Below are positions 24,046-30,249 of a DNA stretch of 30,249 bases, piece after piece; position 1 is the stretch's first letter, and every line of letters begins with the position of its first letter. Where the stretch lies: the NCBI GenBank assembly GCA_039188975.1, contig JBCCYT010000038.1:1-30249 (forward strand). The letters are read 5' to 3'. Both the position numbers and the translations under genes were made by a program. The notes beneath the pieces are model-generated. The model was not told the origin of the DNA. It saw only the letters and a list, made by a program, of their open reading frames with translations, and made no database searches. This DNA is from UBA11606 sp039188975 (GTDB lineage Bacteria > Actinomycetota > Acidimicrobiia > Acidimicrobiales > Aldehydirespiratoraceae).

Positions 24046-25020
24046 ATGCGTATCTGGCGTTCCCATGAGCTCGGCAACCCTCTCGACGTCCTTCAGCTGG
24101 AGGAGATCGACGAACCGGACGCCCCCGGGCCGTTCCAGGTCGTGGTCGACACCGAAGCCGTCGGGCTCACCTTCCCCGACGTGTTGTCATGCCGTGGCGA
24201 GTATCAGGTCCCGACCAAGCTGCCGTACACGCCCGGCGGCGAGATCGCCGGTGTGATCTCTGCCGTCGGTGAGGGCGTCGAACTCGAGATCGGTACATCG
24301 GTTGCCGTGCTCGGTGGCGGTCTGCGCGAGAAGAACCTGGTGGGCGCGGGGTCGTGCTTCGCGTATCCGACCGACGCCCTGTCGGCCGCCCAGGCCGCCG
24401 CCATTCCGGTCAACTACGGCACGGCCTGGTTTGGCTTGCACGACCGGGCCCAGCTGCAAGCTGGCGAGACGGTGCTGATCACCGGGGCTGCAGGCGGCAC
24501 CGGAACGGCATGCATCCAACTGGTGCTCGCCGCCGGGGCAACGCCCATTGCGGTGGTTGGTGGCGAACAGAAGGCGGCGTTGGTGCGGAGTCTCGGCGTT
24601 GACCATGTGGTCGACCACCGAACCACGCCCGAGTGGGTCGACATGGTGCGGGAGATGAGCGGGGGAGGCGTCGATGTGGCGTGGGATGCCGTCGGCGGCG
24701 ACGCGTTCCATCAGGTGCGACGCTGTATGGCGTGGGACGGTCGGCTGCTGATCGTCGGGTTCGTTGGTGGGATCGCCCAGGCGCCCACCAACCATGCGCT
24801 GCTCAAGAACTACTCGATCGTCGGGGTGCACTGGGGTGCGTCGCTCATGCGCGACCCCGAGAGCGTCAACCGGCAGATGGCCGCAGTCTTCGATCTCGCG
24901 ACGGAGGGGAAGGTGGCCCCGCCGGTGGAGTCGGTGCGGCCGTTCGATGAAGCGGCGGCCGCCATCCAAGCGATCGCCGACCGTCGGGTCACCGGCAAAG
25001 CGGTCGTCACGATCGCGTGA
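24046..25020 (+). CDS. NADPH:quinone oxidoreductase-like MDR-family enzyme
   Basis: A 324-residue medium-chain dehydrogenase/reductase without catalytic or structural zinc ligands, so of the quinone-reductase or enoyl-reductase type rather than a zinc alcohol dehydrogenase. The N-terminal GroES-like domain has GLTFPDVLSCRGEYQ and LPYTPGGEIAGVISAVGEGV. The Rossmann fold has GAAGGTGTACIQL (147-159), and GLRCMAWDGRLLIVG-like RCMAWDGRLLIVGFVGG follows. It probably reduces a quinone or an alpha,beta-unsaturated carbonyl using NADPH. The neighbouring Coq4-family gene makes a quinone or isoprenoid link attractive, but that is inference. A separate leaderless-type promoter precedes it. Confidence 0.87.
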   Translation: MRIWRSHELGNPLDVLQLEEIDEPDAPGPFQVVVDTEAVGLTFPDVLSCRGEYQVPTKLPYTPGGEIAGVISAVGEGVELEIGTSVAVLGGGLREKNLVGAGSCFAYPTDALSAAQAAAIPVNYGTAWFGLHDRAQLQAGETVLITGAAGGTGTACIQLVLAAGATPIAVVGGEQKAALVRSLGVDHVVDHRTTPEWVDMVREMSGGGVDVAWDAVGGDAFHQVRRCMAWDGRLLIVGFVGGIAQAPTNHALLKNYSIVGVHWGASLMRDPESVNRQMAAVFDLATEGKVAPPVESVRPFDEAAAAIQAIADRRVTGKAVVTIA

Positions 25021-25104
25021 GACGACCGGATGGCGCATCGGCATGACAGTGGTCGTGTCGGGTGCCTGACAGTGCCTTGCGGCGTGCGGTGTCATGGTGG
25101 GCAG

Positions 25105-25626
25105 ATGCGCAACCTGGTTGGTCTCAGTCGGTGGACGATGGCGGCGTGCGGGGCGATGGTCCTCGCCGGCTGTGGGGGTGAGTCCATCACCGAGGGACTG
25201 GTCGAGCAGCAGCTCGAGGCGGCGGCGGACGGTGAGGTGGACGCCGACATCGATCTGGAAACCGGCGAGTTCCGGATCGAGACCGAGGACGGCTCCTTCG
25301 TCTCCGGTTCGGGCGCTGAGCTTCCCGCCGACTTCCCAGCCGACGTCCCGTTGCCGGTCGGCTCGCTCGTCGCCACGTTCGTTGACGAACAGGCCGACGG
25401 CCAGACGTTCGGCTTGACCTTTCAATCCGACCAACCAATCGCCGCCGTGTACGACACATGGAAGACCGTCGTCGAGACCGCTGGATACGAGCAGATCTTC
25501 GAGTCGATCGACGACGCGGCAACATCGGGGCAGTTCGAGGGCGAGGCGTGGCGCCTGCTCTTGACGGGCGGCGACGACGGCGACGGTGCCTTCTTCCAAC
25601 TGTCGGTGGTGCCCATCGATGAGTGA
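25105..25626 (+). CDS. Predicted lipoprotein, unknown
   Basis: A 173-residue exported protein. With ATG 25105 the signal peptide ends in the lipobox VLAGC, so Cys23 is the lipidation site. The mature part is very acidic (ADGEVDADIDLETGEFRIETEDG), followed by a compact domain with DVPLPVGSLVATFVDEQADGQTFGLTF and VYDTWKTVVETAGYE, resembling small lipoproteins with a polypeptide-binding-like beta domain. No specific family is claimed. A further in-frame ATG at 25030 would place the signal peptide too far inside. CATGGT lies 6 nt before the ATG, a near-match to the leaderless-type box. Confidence 0.65.
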   Translation: MRNLVGLSRWTMAACGAMVLAGCGGESITEGLVEQQLEAAADGEVDADIDLETGEFRIETEDGSFVSGSGAELPADFPADVPLPVGSLVATFVDEQADGQTFGLTFQSDQPIAAVYDTWKTVVETAGYEQIFESIDDAATSGQFEGEAWRLLLTGGDDGDGAFFQLSVVPIDE

Positions 25627-25707
25627 CGGTGCGGTCTGTGTTTCCTGCGCCTGACTGAAGCGTTAGGAATCTTTGCCAAAGCGCTAGACCCTCTAACAAT
25701 CCTTCGC

Positions 25708-25713
25708 TACGAT
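25708..25713 (+). promoter_or_regulatory. Candidate -10 box of the aminotransferase
   Basis: TACGAT would start transcription near 25720, leaving about 19 nt with the GAGGGGG ribosome site before ATG 25739. Upstream, CTTTGCCAAAG (25671-25681) is a perfect 11-bp inverted repeat and a possible regulator site. Confidence 0.4.
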
Positions 25714-25738
25714 CCCGCCATCCGAGAGGGGGATTGGC

Positions 25739-27088
25739 ATGGATTTCCGCGCCGCATCACAAGCACACGTCGTACCGCATTTCACCAAGGGGGCGGCGTG
25801 GCATGCCGACGACCTCATCGTGATGGATCACGCCGAAGGCTGCTACGTCATCGATGAGGACGGCAACCGCTACCTGGACGGCCTCGCGGGCCTGTTCTGC
25901 ACCAATCTCGGCCACGGCCGCAGCGACCTTGCAGCCGAAGCCAGCAAGCAGATGGAACGCATGGCGTTCTACCCGAACTGGGGTTTCACCCATGAGCCGG
26001 TGAGCAAGGCGGCGACCATGATCGCCGAGGCCGCACCGGGCGATCTCAACGATGTCTTCTTCGTGTCGTCAGGCTCCGAGGCGGTCGAGTCAGCCCTCAA
26101 GTTCGCTCGCAATTATCACGTCGCTCGCGGCGACGAAGGTCGCTACAAGGTGATCTCGCGGGAGTGGAGCTATCACGGAACGACGGTCGCGGCCCTGGCC
26201 GTCACCGGTGTGCCGAAGTTCCGCAAGCACTTCTTGCCGATGCTATGGGACGGCGCCCGCCACGTCCGCAATACGCTCGGCGACACGCCCGACGCGCTCG
26301 ACAGTGCCAAAGCCATCGAAGAAATGATCCTCGCCGAAGGGCCCGAGACGGTCGCCATGGTCATCGCCGAGCCGGTCCAGAACGGGCGAGGCTGTCTCGT
26401 ACCGCCCGACGGCTATTGGCAAGAACTCCGCCGCATCTGCGACACCTACGGCGTGCTGCTGTGTGCCGACGAGGTGATCTGCTCATTCGGCCGCCTCGGT
26501 CACTTCTTCGGAAGCGAACGCTTCGGTGTCGTGCCTGACATGATCACCTTCGCGAAGGGCGTGACCAGCGCCTACCTTCCACTCGGCGGCATGATCGTGC
26601 GGCGCCCACTGCTCGAAGAGATCTGGGAATCCGAGGTCGGCCTGTTCAACCACGGCTCGACGTTCGGTGGCCACCCGGTCGCAACTGCTGTCGCCGCGAC
26701 GAACATCCAGGCGATGCACGACGAGCAGATCATGCAGCATGTGCGGACCAACGAAGGCCCGATGCGAGCCGGTTTCGAGCAGCTCGTCGCGCAGCACGAC
26801 ATCGTGCGAGAGGTGCGCGGCACCGGCTACTTCTACGCCCTCGAGCTGATGGAAAGCCGCGAACGCGGTGTCGACCTCAGCGACCATGACGCAATGGGAT
26901 TGCAACAGGGCGCCTTGCTCAAGATGTGCAAGGAAGCGGGACTCTTGATTCGGCCCGACGATCGGGGCGCCACCATGCTGGTGTTCTCGCCGCCCTTGGT
27001 CGCCGACCAGGCCGTGATCGACGACATGCACGCAAAGGCAGACCAGGTGCTCACCCGAGCTGCCGCCTGGCTAGCGGGGGAGCGCTAG
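25739..27088 (+). CDS. Class III (omega) aminotransferase, likely taurine/amine:pyruvate type
   Basis: A 449-residue PLP enzyme. Lys273 in FAKGVTSAYLPLGG forms the aldimine; Asp244 in CADEVICSFGR binds the pyridine nitrogen; SSGSEAVESALK (110-121) holds the phosphate, and the STFGGHPVA motif is also present. Sequence character fits omega-amino acid:pyruvate aminotransferases. The TauA/TauB/TauC-type transporter directly downstream suggests taurine:pyruvate aminotransferase (Tpa), which would give sulfoacetaldehyde and alanine, but beta-alanine or polyamine substrates are not excluded. No sulfoacetaldehyde acetyltransferase gene is in the window. The ATG has a strong GAGGGGG ribosome site. Confidence 0.88.
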   Translation: MDFRAASQAHVVPHFTKGAAWHADDLIVMDHAEGCYVIDEDGNRYLDGLAGLFCTNLGHGRSDLAAEASKQMERMAFYPNWGFTHEPVSKAATMIAEAAPGDLNDVFFVSSGSEAVESALKFARNYHVARGDEGRYKVISREWSYHGTTVAALAVTGVPKFRKHFLPMLWDGARHVRNTLGDTPDALDSAKAIEEMILAEGPETVAMVIAEPVQNGRGCLVPPDGYWQELRRICDTYGVLLCADEVICSFGRLGHFFGSERFGVVPDMITFAKGVTSAYLPLGGMIVRRPLLEEIWESEVGLFNHGSTFGGHPVATAVAATNIQAMHDEQIMQHVRTNEGPMRAGFEQLVAQHDIVREVRGTGYFYALELMESRERGVDLSDHDAMGLQQGALLKMCKEAGLLIRPDDRGATMLVFSPPLVADQAVIDDMHAKADQVLTRAAAWLAGER

Positions 27089-27126
27089 CGCACACAGATC
27101 GATAGGGGTGCCGAACCATCGGCGCC
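27070..27126 (+). other. Hairpins in the aminotransferase-binding protein gap
   Basis: Two stem-loops lie at the end of the aminotransferase gene: 27070-27089 (7 bp, GCTAGCG with CGCTAGC, across the stop codon) and 27107-27126 (8 bp with one G-U pair, loop ACCA). Neither has a T-tract. The 129-bp gap holds no ORF and no clear TANNNT promoter that would serve the next gene, so cotranscription is possible. Confidence 0.35.
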
Positions 27127-27217
27127 ACTCATCAGCCGAGTCACCTCTTGGAGGGGGTGGTGCGGCCCACCTGGCTGGCCAACCGATGGTCTGCCGTTCA
27201 CAACGCTGGGAGGCACC

Positions 27218-28312
27218 GTGAAGAAACTGCTCATCTTGTTGATGGCCTTTGGCTTGTTCGCAGCCGCATGTGGTGACGACGACGACACCGAAACCGGTTC
27301 GTCGGACTCTTCATCGGAGGCAAGCGACTCGGGTTCGGAAATGGCTGAAGACGACGACATGGCCGAAGAGGGTCTGTCGGTCGACGAGATCAACGTCGCC
27401 TACTTCGCCCAGTGGCCGACGCCGAACCAGTTCGGCCAGGCCGACGGCAGCTTCGGTGACGCTGTGGGCGCAACGATCAACTGGTTGCCGTTCAACAGCG
27501 GTGGCGAGATGACCGAAGCCATGATCGCCGGTGACGTCGACATCGCGTACTCGCAGGGCCTCACGCCCTTCGCCGGTGCCATCAACGGTGGTGCTGACCT
27601 CAAGCTCGTCGGCATCGCCGTCAGCTACGCCGAGGCCGACAACTGTGTCGCTCGCGGCGATCTGGGCGTCACCCGTGACAACGCCGCTGAGGTCCTCGAC
27701 GGCGCAACCGTCATGACGCCGCTCGGCAACGTGACCCACTACAAGATGCTCTCGATGATGGACTTCCTCGGGGTCGATCTCGCCAGCCTCAACGTGCTGC
27801 AGGCCGAGGGCGGCGACACGACCGCGGCCGCCATGGCGGCCGGCGACATCGACGTCGGATGCGCCTTCGGTGGCTCGATCGTCACCATGCTCGACGCTGG
27901 CAACAACCTGATCATGACCGGTGCCGAGCACGAGTCCGACATCGGCATCTTCACCTACGACATCGTCTCGATCCCCACCTCCTTCGGTGAGGAGCACGGC
28001 GACGCCGTCACTGCCTTCTTGGCGGCGACCGAAGAGTTCAACCAGGCATGGGCCGCCGACATGGAGGGCCGCAACGACACCATCGCCCAGGCCGCCGGTA
28101 TGGAAGACGTCGCCAACTTCCTCGGTGGCGACCTGTGGTTCGTCTTCCCGACCATCGACGAGCAGCTCGGTGCTGACTGGCTCGGCGGCAACGTCGCCGA
28201 CGCCATGCAGGGCCAGGTCGAGACGCTCGCCGAACTCGGTGGTGGCGAACCGGCCATCGGCGATTTCGCCGGTTCGGTCGACACCAGCTTCCTCGAGGCA
28301 GCCCAGGGCTGA
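27218..28312 (+). CDS. TauA-like ABC transporter substrate-binding lipoprotein
   Basis: A 364-residue exported solute-binding protein. The signal peptide ends in FAAAC (Cys18), followed by an acidic linker with a MAEDDDMAEE tract. The binding domain has INVAYFAQWPTPNQFGQADG, GAMIAGDVDIAYSQG-type blocks and NVTHYKMLSMMDFLG, as in TauA and related aliphatic-sulfonate or nitrate/taurine receptors. The start is GTG at 27218 with GGGAGG upstream. The genes for ATPase and permease follow after an interposed terminator hairpin. Taurine is the favoured ligand because of the family and the upstream aminotransferase, but this is inference. Confidence 0.86.
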   Translation: MKKLLILLMAFGLFAAACGDDDDTETGSSDSSSEASDSGSEMAEDDDMAEEGLSVDEINVAYFAQWPTPNQFGQADGSFGDAVGATINWLPFNSGGEMTEAMIAGDVDIAYSQGLTPFAGAINGGADLKLVGIAVSYAEADNCVARGDLGVTRDNAAEVLDGATVMTPLGNVTHYKMLSMMDFLGVDLASLNVLQAEGGDTTAAAMAAGDIDVGCAFGGSIVTMLDAGNNLIMTGAEHESDIGIFTYDIVSIPTSFGEEHGDAVTAFLAATEEFNQAWAADMEGRNDTIAQAAGMEDVANFLGGDLWFVFPTIDEQLGADWLGGNVADAMQGQVETLAELGGGEPAIGDFAGSVDTSFLEAAQG

Positions 28313-28359
28313 TCTCGATTCGGATTCGGTGCCATGATGCGCTGAGTCCATGAACGAAG

Positions 28360-28398
28360 GCGGCGCCGGGGCTTCGGCTCCGGCGCCGCTGCCTTTTC
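28360..28398 (+). terminator. Strong intrinsic terminator between the binding-protein and ATPase genes
   Basis: A 13-bp stem with a single G-U pair (28360-28372 with 28377-28389) closes a UUCG loop and is followed by TGCCTTTTCT. This is the best terminator in the window. A second small hairpin (28398-28412, CTGCGC-GAA-GCGCAG) follows at once. It should let the binding protein be made in excess of the membrane components. Confidence 0.75.
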
Positions 28399-28468
28399 TG
28401 CGCGAAGCGCAGCGAGGACACTGCTCGACGATCAGCGGGCATACCGACGGGGACGCAAGGGGAGAAGC

Positions 28469-29275
28469 GTGAAGGATCTATCGGTTACGGGCGTCGACAT
28501 GGTGTACGACGTCCCGGGCGGCGCCGACGTGCACGCCCTCAGCAATGTGTCGTTCGACCTCGCAGGCGGGCGGCTGCTGTCGCTGCTCGGCCCATCGGGC
28601 TGTGGCAAGACGACGCTGCTCAACATCCTCGCCGGCTTTCTGGCTCCGACCGGCGGCTCGGTGACCCTGGGCGGCGAGCCGATCACCGGACCCGACAAGA
28701 ACCGGGGCATGGTCTTCCAGCAGGGCGCCCTCTTCGAGTGGCTCACCGTCGAGGAGAACATCACCTTCGGTCCACGCATGAACCGCGGCGACAAGTCGGC
28801 CTACCAGGCTCGGGCGCAGGAACTGCTCGAGATCGTCGGTCTCGGCGGCTTCGGCGACAAGCGGATCTACGAACTGTCCGGCGGCATGCAGCAACGCGTA
28901 GCGCTGGCCCGCTGCCTCGCCAACGACCCCGACGTCATCTTGATGGACGAGCCGCTCGGGGCCCTCGATGCGCTCACCCGCGAAAAGATGCAGAGTCTGA
29001 TCCTCGAGCTCTGGAAAGAGACGGGGAAGACCATCATCTTGGTCACCCACTCCGTGGAGGAAGCGCTCTACCTCGGCGATCGACTCTTCGTGATGGCGCC
29101 TCGGCCCGGTCGAGTCGACCAGGACTACTCGCTCCCGTTCGCCGAACAGGGTCTCTCGATGGACGCCCGTGAGCTCAAGGCCTCACCGGAGTTCCGGGAG
29201 AAGAGCCAGGAGATCCTCAACATCATCTGGGAAATGGAAGAAGAGATCATGGGACGCAGCGAGGGGGTGGCCTGA
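28469..29275 (+). CDS. TauB-like ABC transporter ATP-binding protein
   Basis: A 268-residue ABC ATPase of the nitrate/taurine/sulfonate type. Walker A GPSGCGKTT (41-49), Q-loop FQQGALF (83-89), signature LSGGMQQR (136-143), Walker B VILMDEP (156-162) and H-loop His194 are all intact. The C-terminal extension (about 235-268) is acidic and helical, typical of TauB/SsuB. The start is GTG 28469 with GGGGAG upstream; the stop TGA shares one base with the permease ATG (TGATG). It powers uptake across the membrane. Confidence 0.93.
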   Translation: MKDLSVTGVDMVYDVPGGADVHALSNVSFDLAGGRLLSLLGPSGCGKTTLLNILAGFLAPTGGSVTLGGEPITGPDKNRGMVFQQGALFEWLTVEENITFGPRMNRGDKSAYQARAQELLEIVGLGGFGDKRIYELSGGMQQRVALARCLANDPDVILMDEPLGALDALTREKMQSLILELWKETGKTIILVTHSVEEALYLGDRLFVMAPRPGRVDQDYSLPFAEQGLSMDARELKASPEFREKSQEILNIIWEMEEEIMGRSEGVA

Positions 29276-30249
29276 TGTCTTCGCCAATGGGCGGAACGCC
29301 AGTCGACGAGCGCAGCCTCCGCCAAAATGACAGTTCGCGGCTCGGCGCAAATCTCTTTACACGCCGCAAGGGCAACGATCAGCGCAAGACAGTTACGTTC
29401 GGTGATTCGAGTTCGGTCCGCAGCCTGCCGTCGTGGAGCTTGCTCTCGCTCGTGCTTTTGCTGGGCTTCTGGTTCGTCTCGACCTACGCGTGGGGGCTCG
29501 ACCACGACCTGATCGAGGTGCCCGAGGCCCTCGCCGAGGATGGTGCGACCTACGACGATCTCAGCGACAAGCAGCGGCTCACGATCTGCAACGCGAGCGA
29601 TGCGTGTGATGGTGGCTACAGCCAGTTGGTCGGTCCGCTGTCGTTCCCCTCGATGCGCGACACCTGGAACACGTTCTGGGAACTCGCCGACGAAGGATTC
29701 CGCAACATCACGCTCTTCGAGCACACCAGGGCAAGCCTCAGCCGCGTTCTGCAGGGCATGCTCTTCGGCACGCTCTTCGGCGTGCCAGTCGGCTTTGCGA
29801 TGGGCCTGTCGAGTCGCGCCCGCGGGTTCTTCGACACGCCCGTCGAAGCGCTCCGCCCGATTCCGCCCCTTGCGCTGATCCCGCTGTTCCTGCTGATCTT
29901 CGGCATCGGGAATGCCTCTGCGATTCCGCTGCTCATCTTCGCCAGCCTGTGGATCATGATCATTGCCGCCCGCTCCGGCGTGCAGGCCGCCAACCTGTCG
30001 AAGGTTCGCGCTGCGTACTCGCTCGGTGCGTCGAAGGTTCAGGTGCTCTTCCGGGTGCTGCTGCCGAATGCGTTGCCCGAGTTGTTCACCGGCTTCCGGG
30101 TCGCCCTCGGTGTCTCATGGGGCACGCTGGTCGCCGCGGAGATCATCGGCTCGCCCGATGGTCTCGGCGCCATGATCTTCGCCGCCCGTCCCTTCCAGCG
30201 GCTCGACGTGATGGTGGTCGGCATCATCGTGATCGCCGTGCTGGGCGTC
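29275..30249 (+). CDS. TauC-like ABC transporter permease, 3' end beyond window
   Basis: Inner-membrane permease, cut at base 30249 with no stop; 325 residues are visible. The N-terminus (about 1-52) is polar and cytoplasmic, with the first membrane span at about 53-75 (WSLLSLVLLLGFWFVSTYAWG). The ABC permease core begins at about 150 and includes the EAA loop AANLSKVRAAYSLGASKVQVLFRVLLPNALPELF, where Ala-Tyr-Ser-Leu-Gly-Ala replaces the canonical EAA-x3-G. Between span 1 and the core is an unusually long extracytoplasmic segment of about 60 residues with two Cys (ICNASDACDGG). Start ATG overlaps the ATPase stop by one base. TauC is the most likely type. Confidence 0.88.
   Translation, partial: MSSPMGGTPVDERSLRQNDSSRLGANLFTRRKGNDQRKTVTFGDSSSVRSLPSWSLLSLVLLLGFWFVSTYAWGLDHDLIEVPEALAEDGATYDDLSDKQRLTICNASDACDGGYSQLVGPLSFPSMRDTWNTFWELADEGFRNITLFEHTRASLSRVLQGMLFGTLFGVPVGFAMGLSSRARGFFDTPVEALRPIPPLALIPLFLLIFGIGNASAIPLLIFASLWIMIIAARSGVQAANLSKVRAAYSLGASKVQVLFRVLLPNALPELFTGFRVALGVSWGTLVAAEIIGSPDGLGAMIFAARPFQRLDVMVVGIIVIAVLGV

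Noticed and set aside
24046..25020. Zinc-dependent alcohol dehydrogenase
   Set aside because: Catalytic and structural zinc Cys/His ligands are absent; fits the quinone-reductase branch instead.
24187..25599. 470-codon minus-strand frame across the MDR gene and lipoprotein
   Set aside because: Opposite two genes with motif or lipobox support; composition typical of a shadow frame.
27070..27126. Intrinsic terminator after the aminotransferase gene
   Set aside because: Stems are short (7-8 bp) and no T-tract follows, so I list them only as hairpins.

Overview
The window is a contiguous piece of a high-GC chromosome carrying mostly core genes. The gene orders metK-priA...def-fmt-rsmB-ribD and DUF1844/infC-rpmI-rplT-SpoU-pheS-pheT, a PriA without a helicase Walker A motif, frequent GTG starts and TANNNT -10 boxes placed 6-7 nt before start codons all point to an actinobacterium. 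The high GC, acidic secreted proteins and a taurine-type transporter suggest an Acidimicrobiia-like (Ilumatobacter-type) lineage; that assignment is inference. I see no tRNA, rRNA, CRISPR array, insertion sequence or prophage.

Layout. 1-2853: 3' part of metK, then priA, which has no ATG/GTG/TTG that would include its conserved N-terminus and probably starts at CTG. 2877-7635: mainly minus-strand accessory genes (alpha/beta hydrolase, LacI-type regulator with a 75-residue partner and a palindromic operator, membrane-anchored DM13 protein, SpoU and RsmC-like methyltransferases) lying between priA and def. 7677-11354: def-fmt-rsmB, then ribD preceded by a 27-codon ORF that overlaps its start. 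11381-15595: EamA transporter, SGNH-type lipoprotein, small membrane protein, type II NADH dehydrogenase, DUF4262 and DUF1844 proteins. 15601-18021: infC (probable AUA start) behind a long structured leader, then rpmI, rplT and a SpoU methyltransferase. 18028-19145: small genes, including a toxin-antitoxin-like pair whose second gene is frameshifted, and a GNAT-fold protein. 19206-22605: pheS and pheT. 22602-25626: TetR regulator facing a Coq4-family gene, with two copies of a 15-bp palindrome between them, then an MDR oxidoreductase and a lipoprotein. 25739-end: class III aminotransferase and a TauA/TauB/TauC-type ABC transporter, cut by the window end.

How the genes work together. def, fmt and rsmB act on formyl-methionine initiation/processing and ribosome maturation; infC, rpmI and rplT supply the translation machinery; pheST charges tRNA-Phe. 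The aminotransferase and ABC transporter look like an uptake-and-deamination unit for taurine or a related amine, with a strong terminator hairpin between the binding protein and the ATPase/permease genes.

The most rewarding signals are regulatory. Eight genes have a TANNNT box 6-7 nt before the start codon, consistent with leaderless transcription. A symmetric TACCCTA sits between the divergent DUF1844 and infC genes. A TetR double operator brackets the -10 of the Coq4 gene. Non-canonical starts are likely for infC (AUA) and priA (CTG). Three convergent gene pairs overlap through their stop codons by exactly 4 bp.
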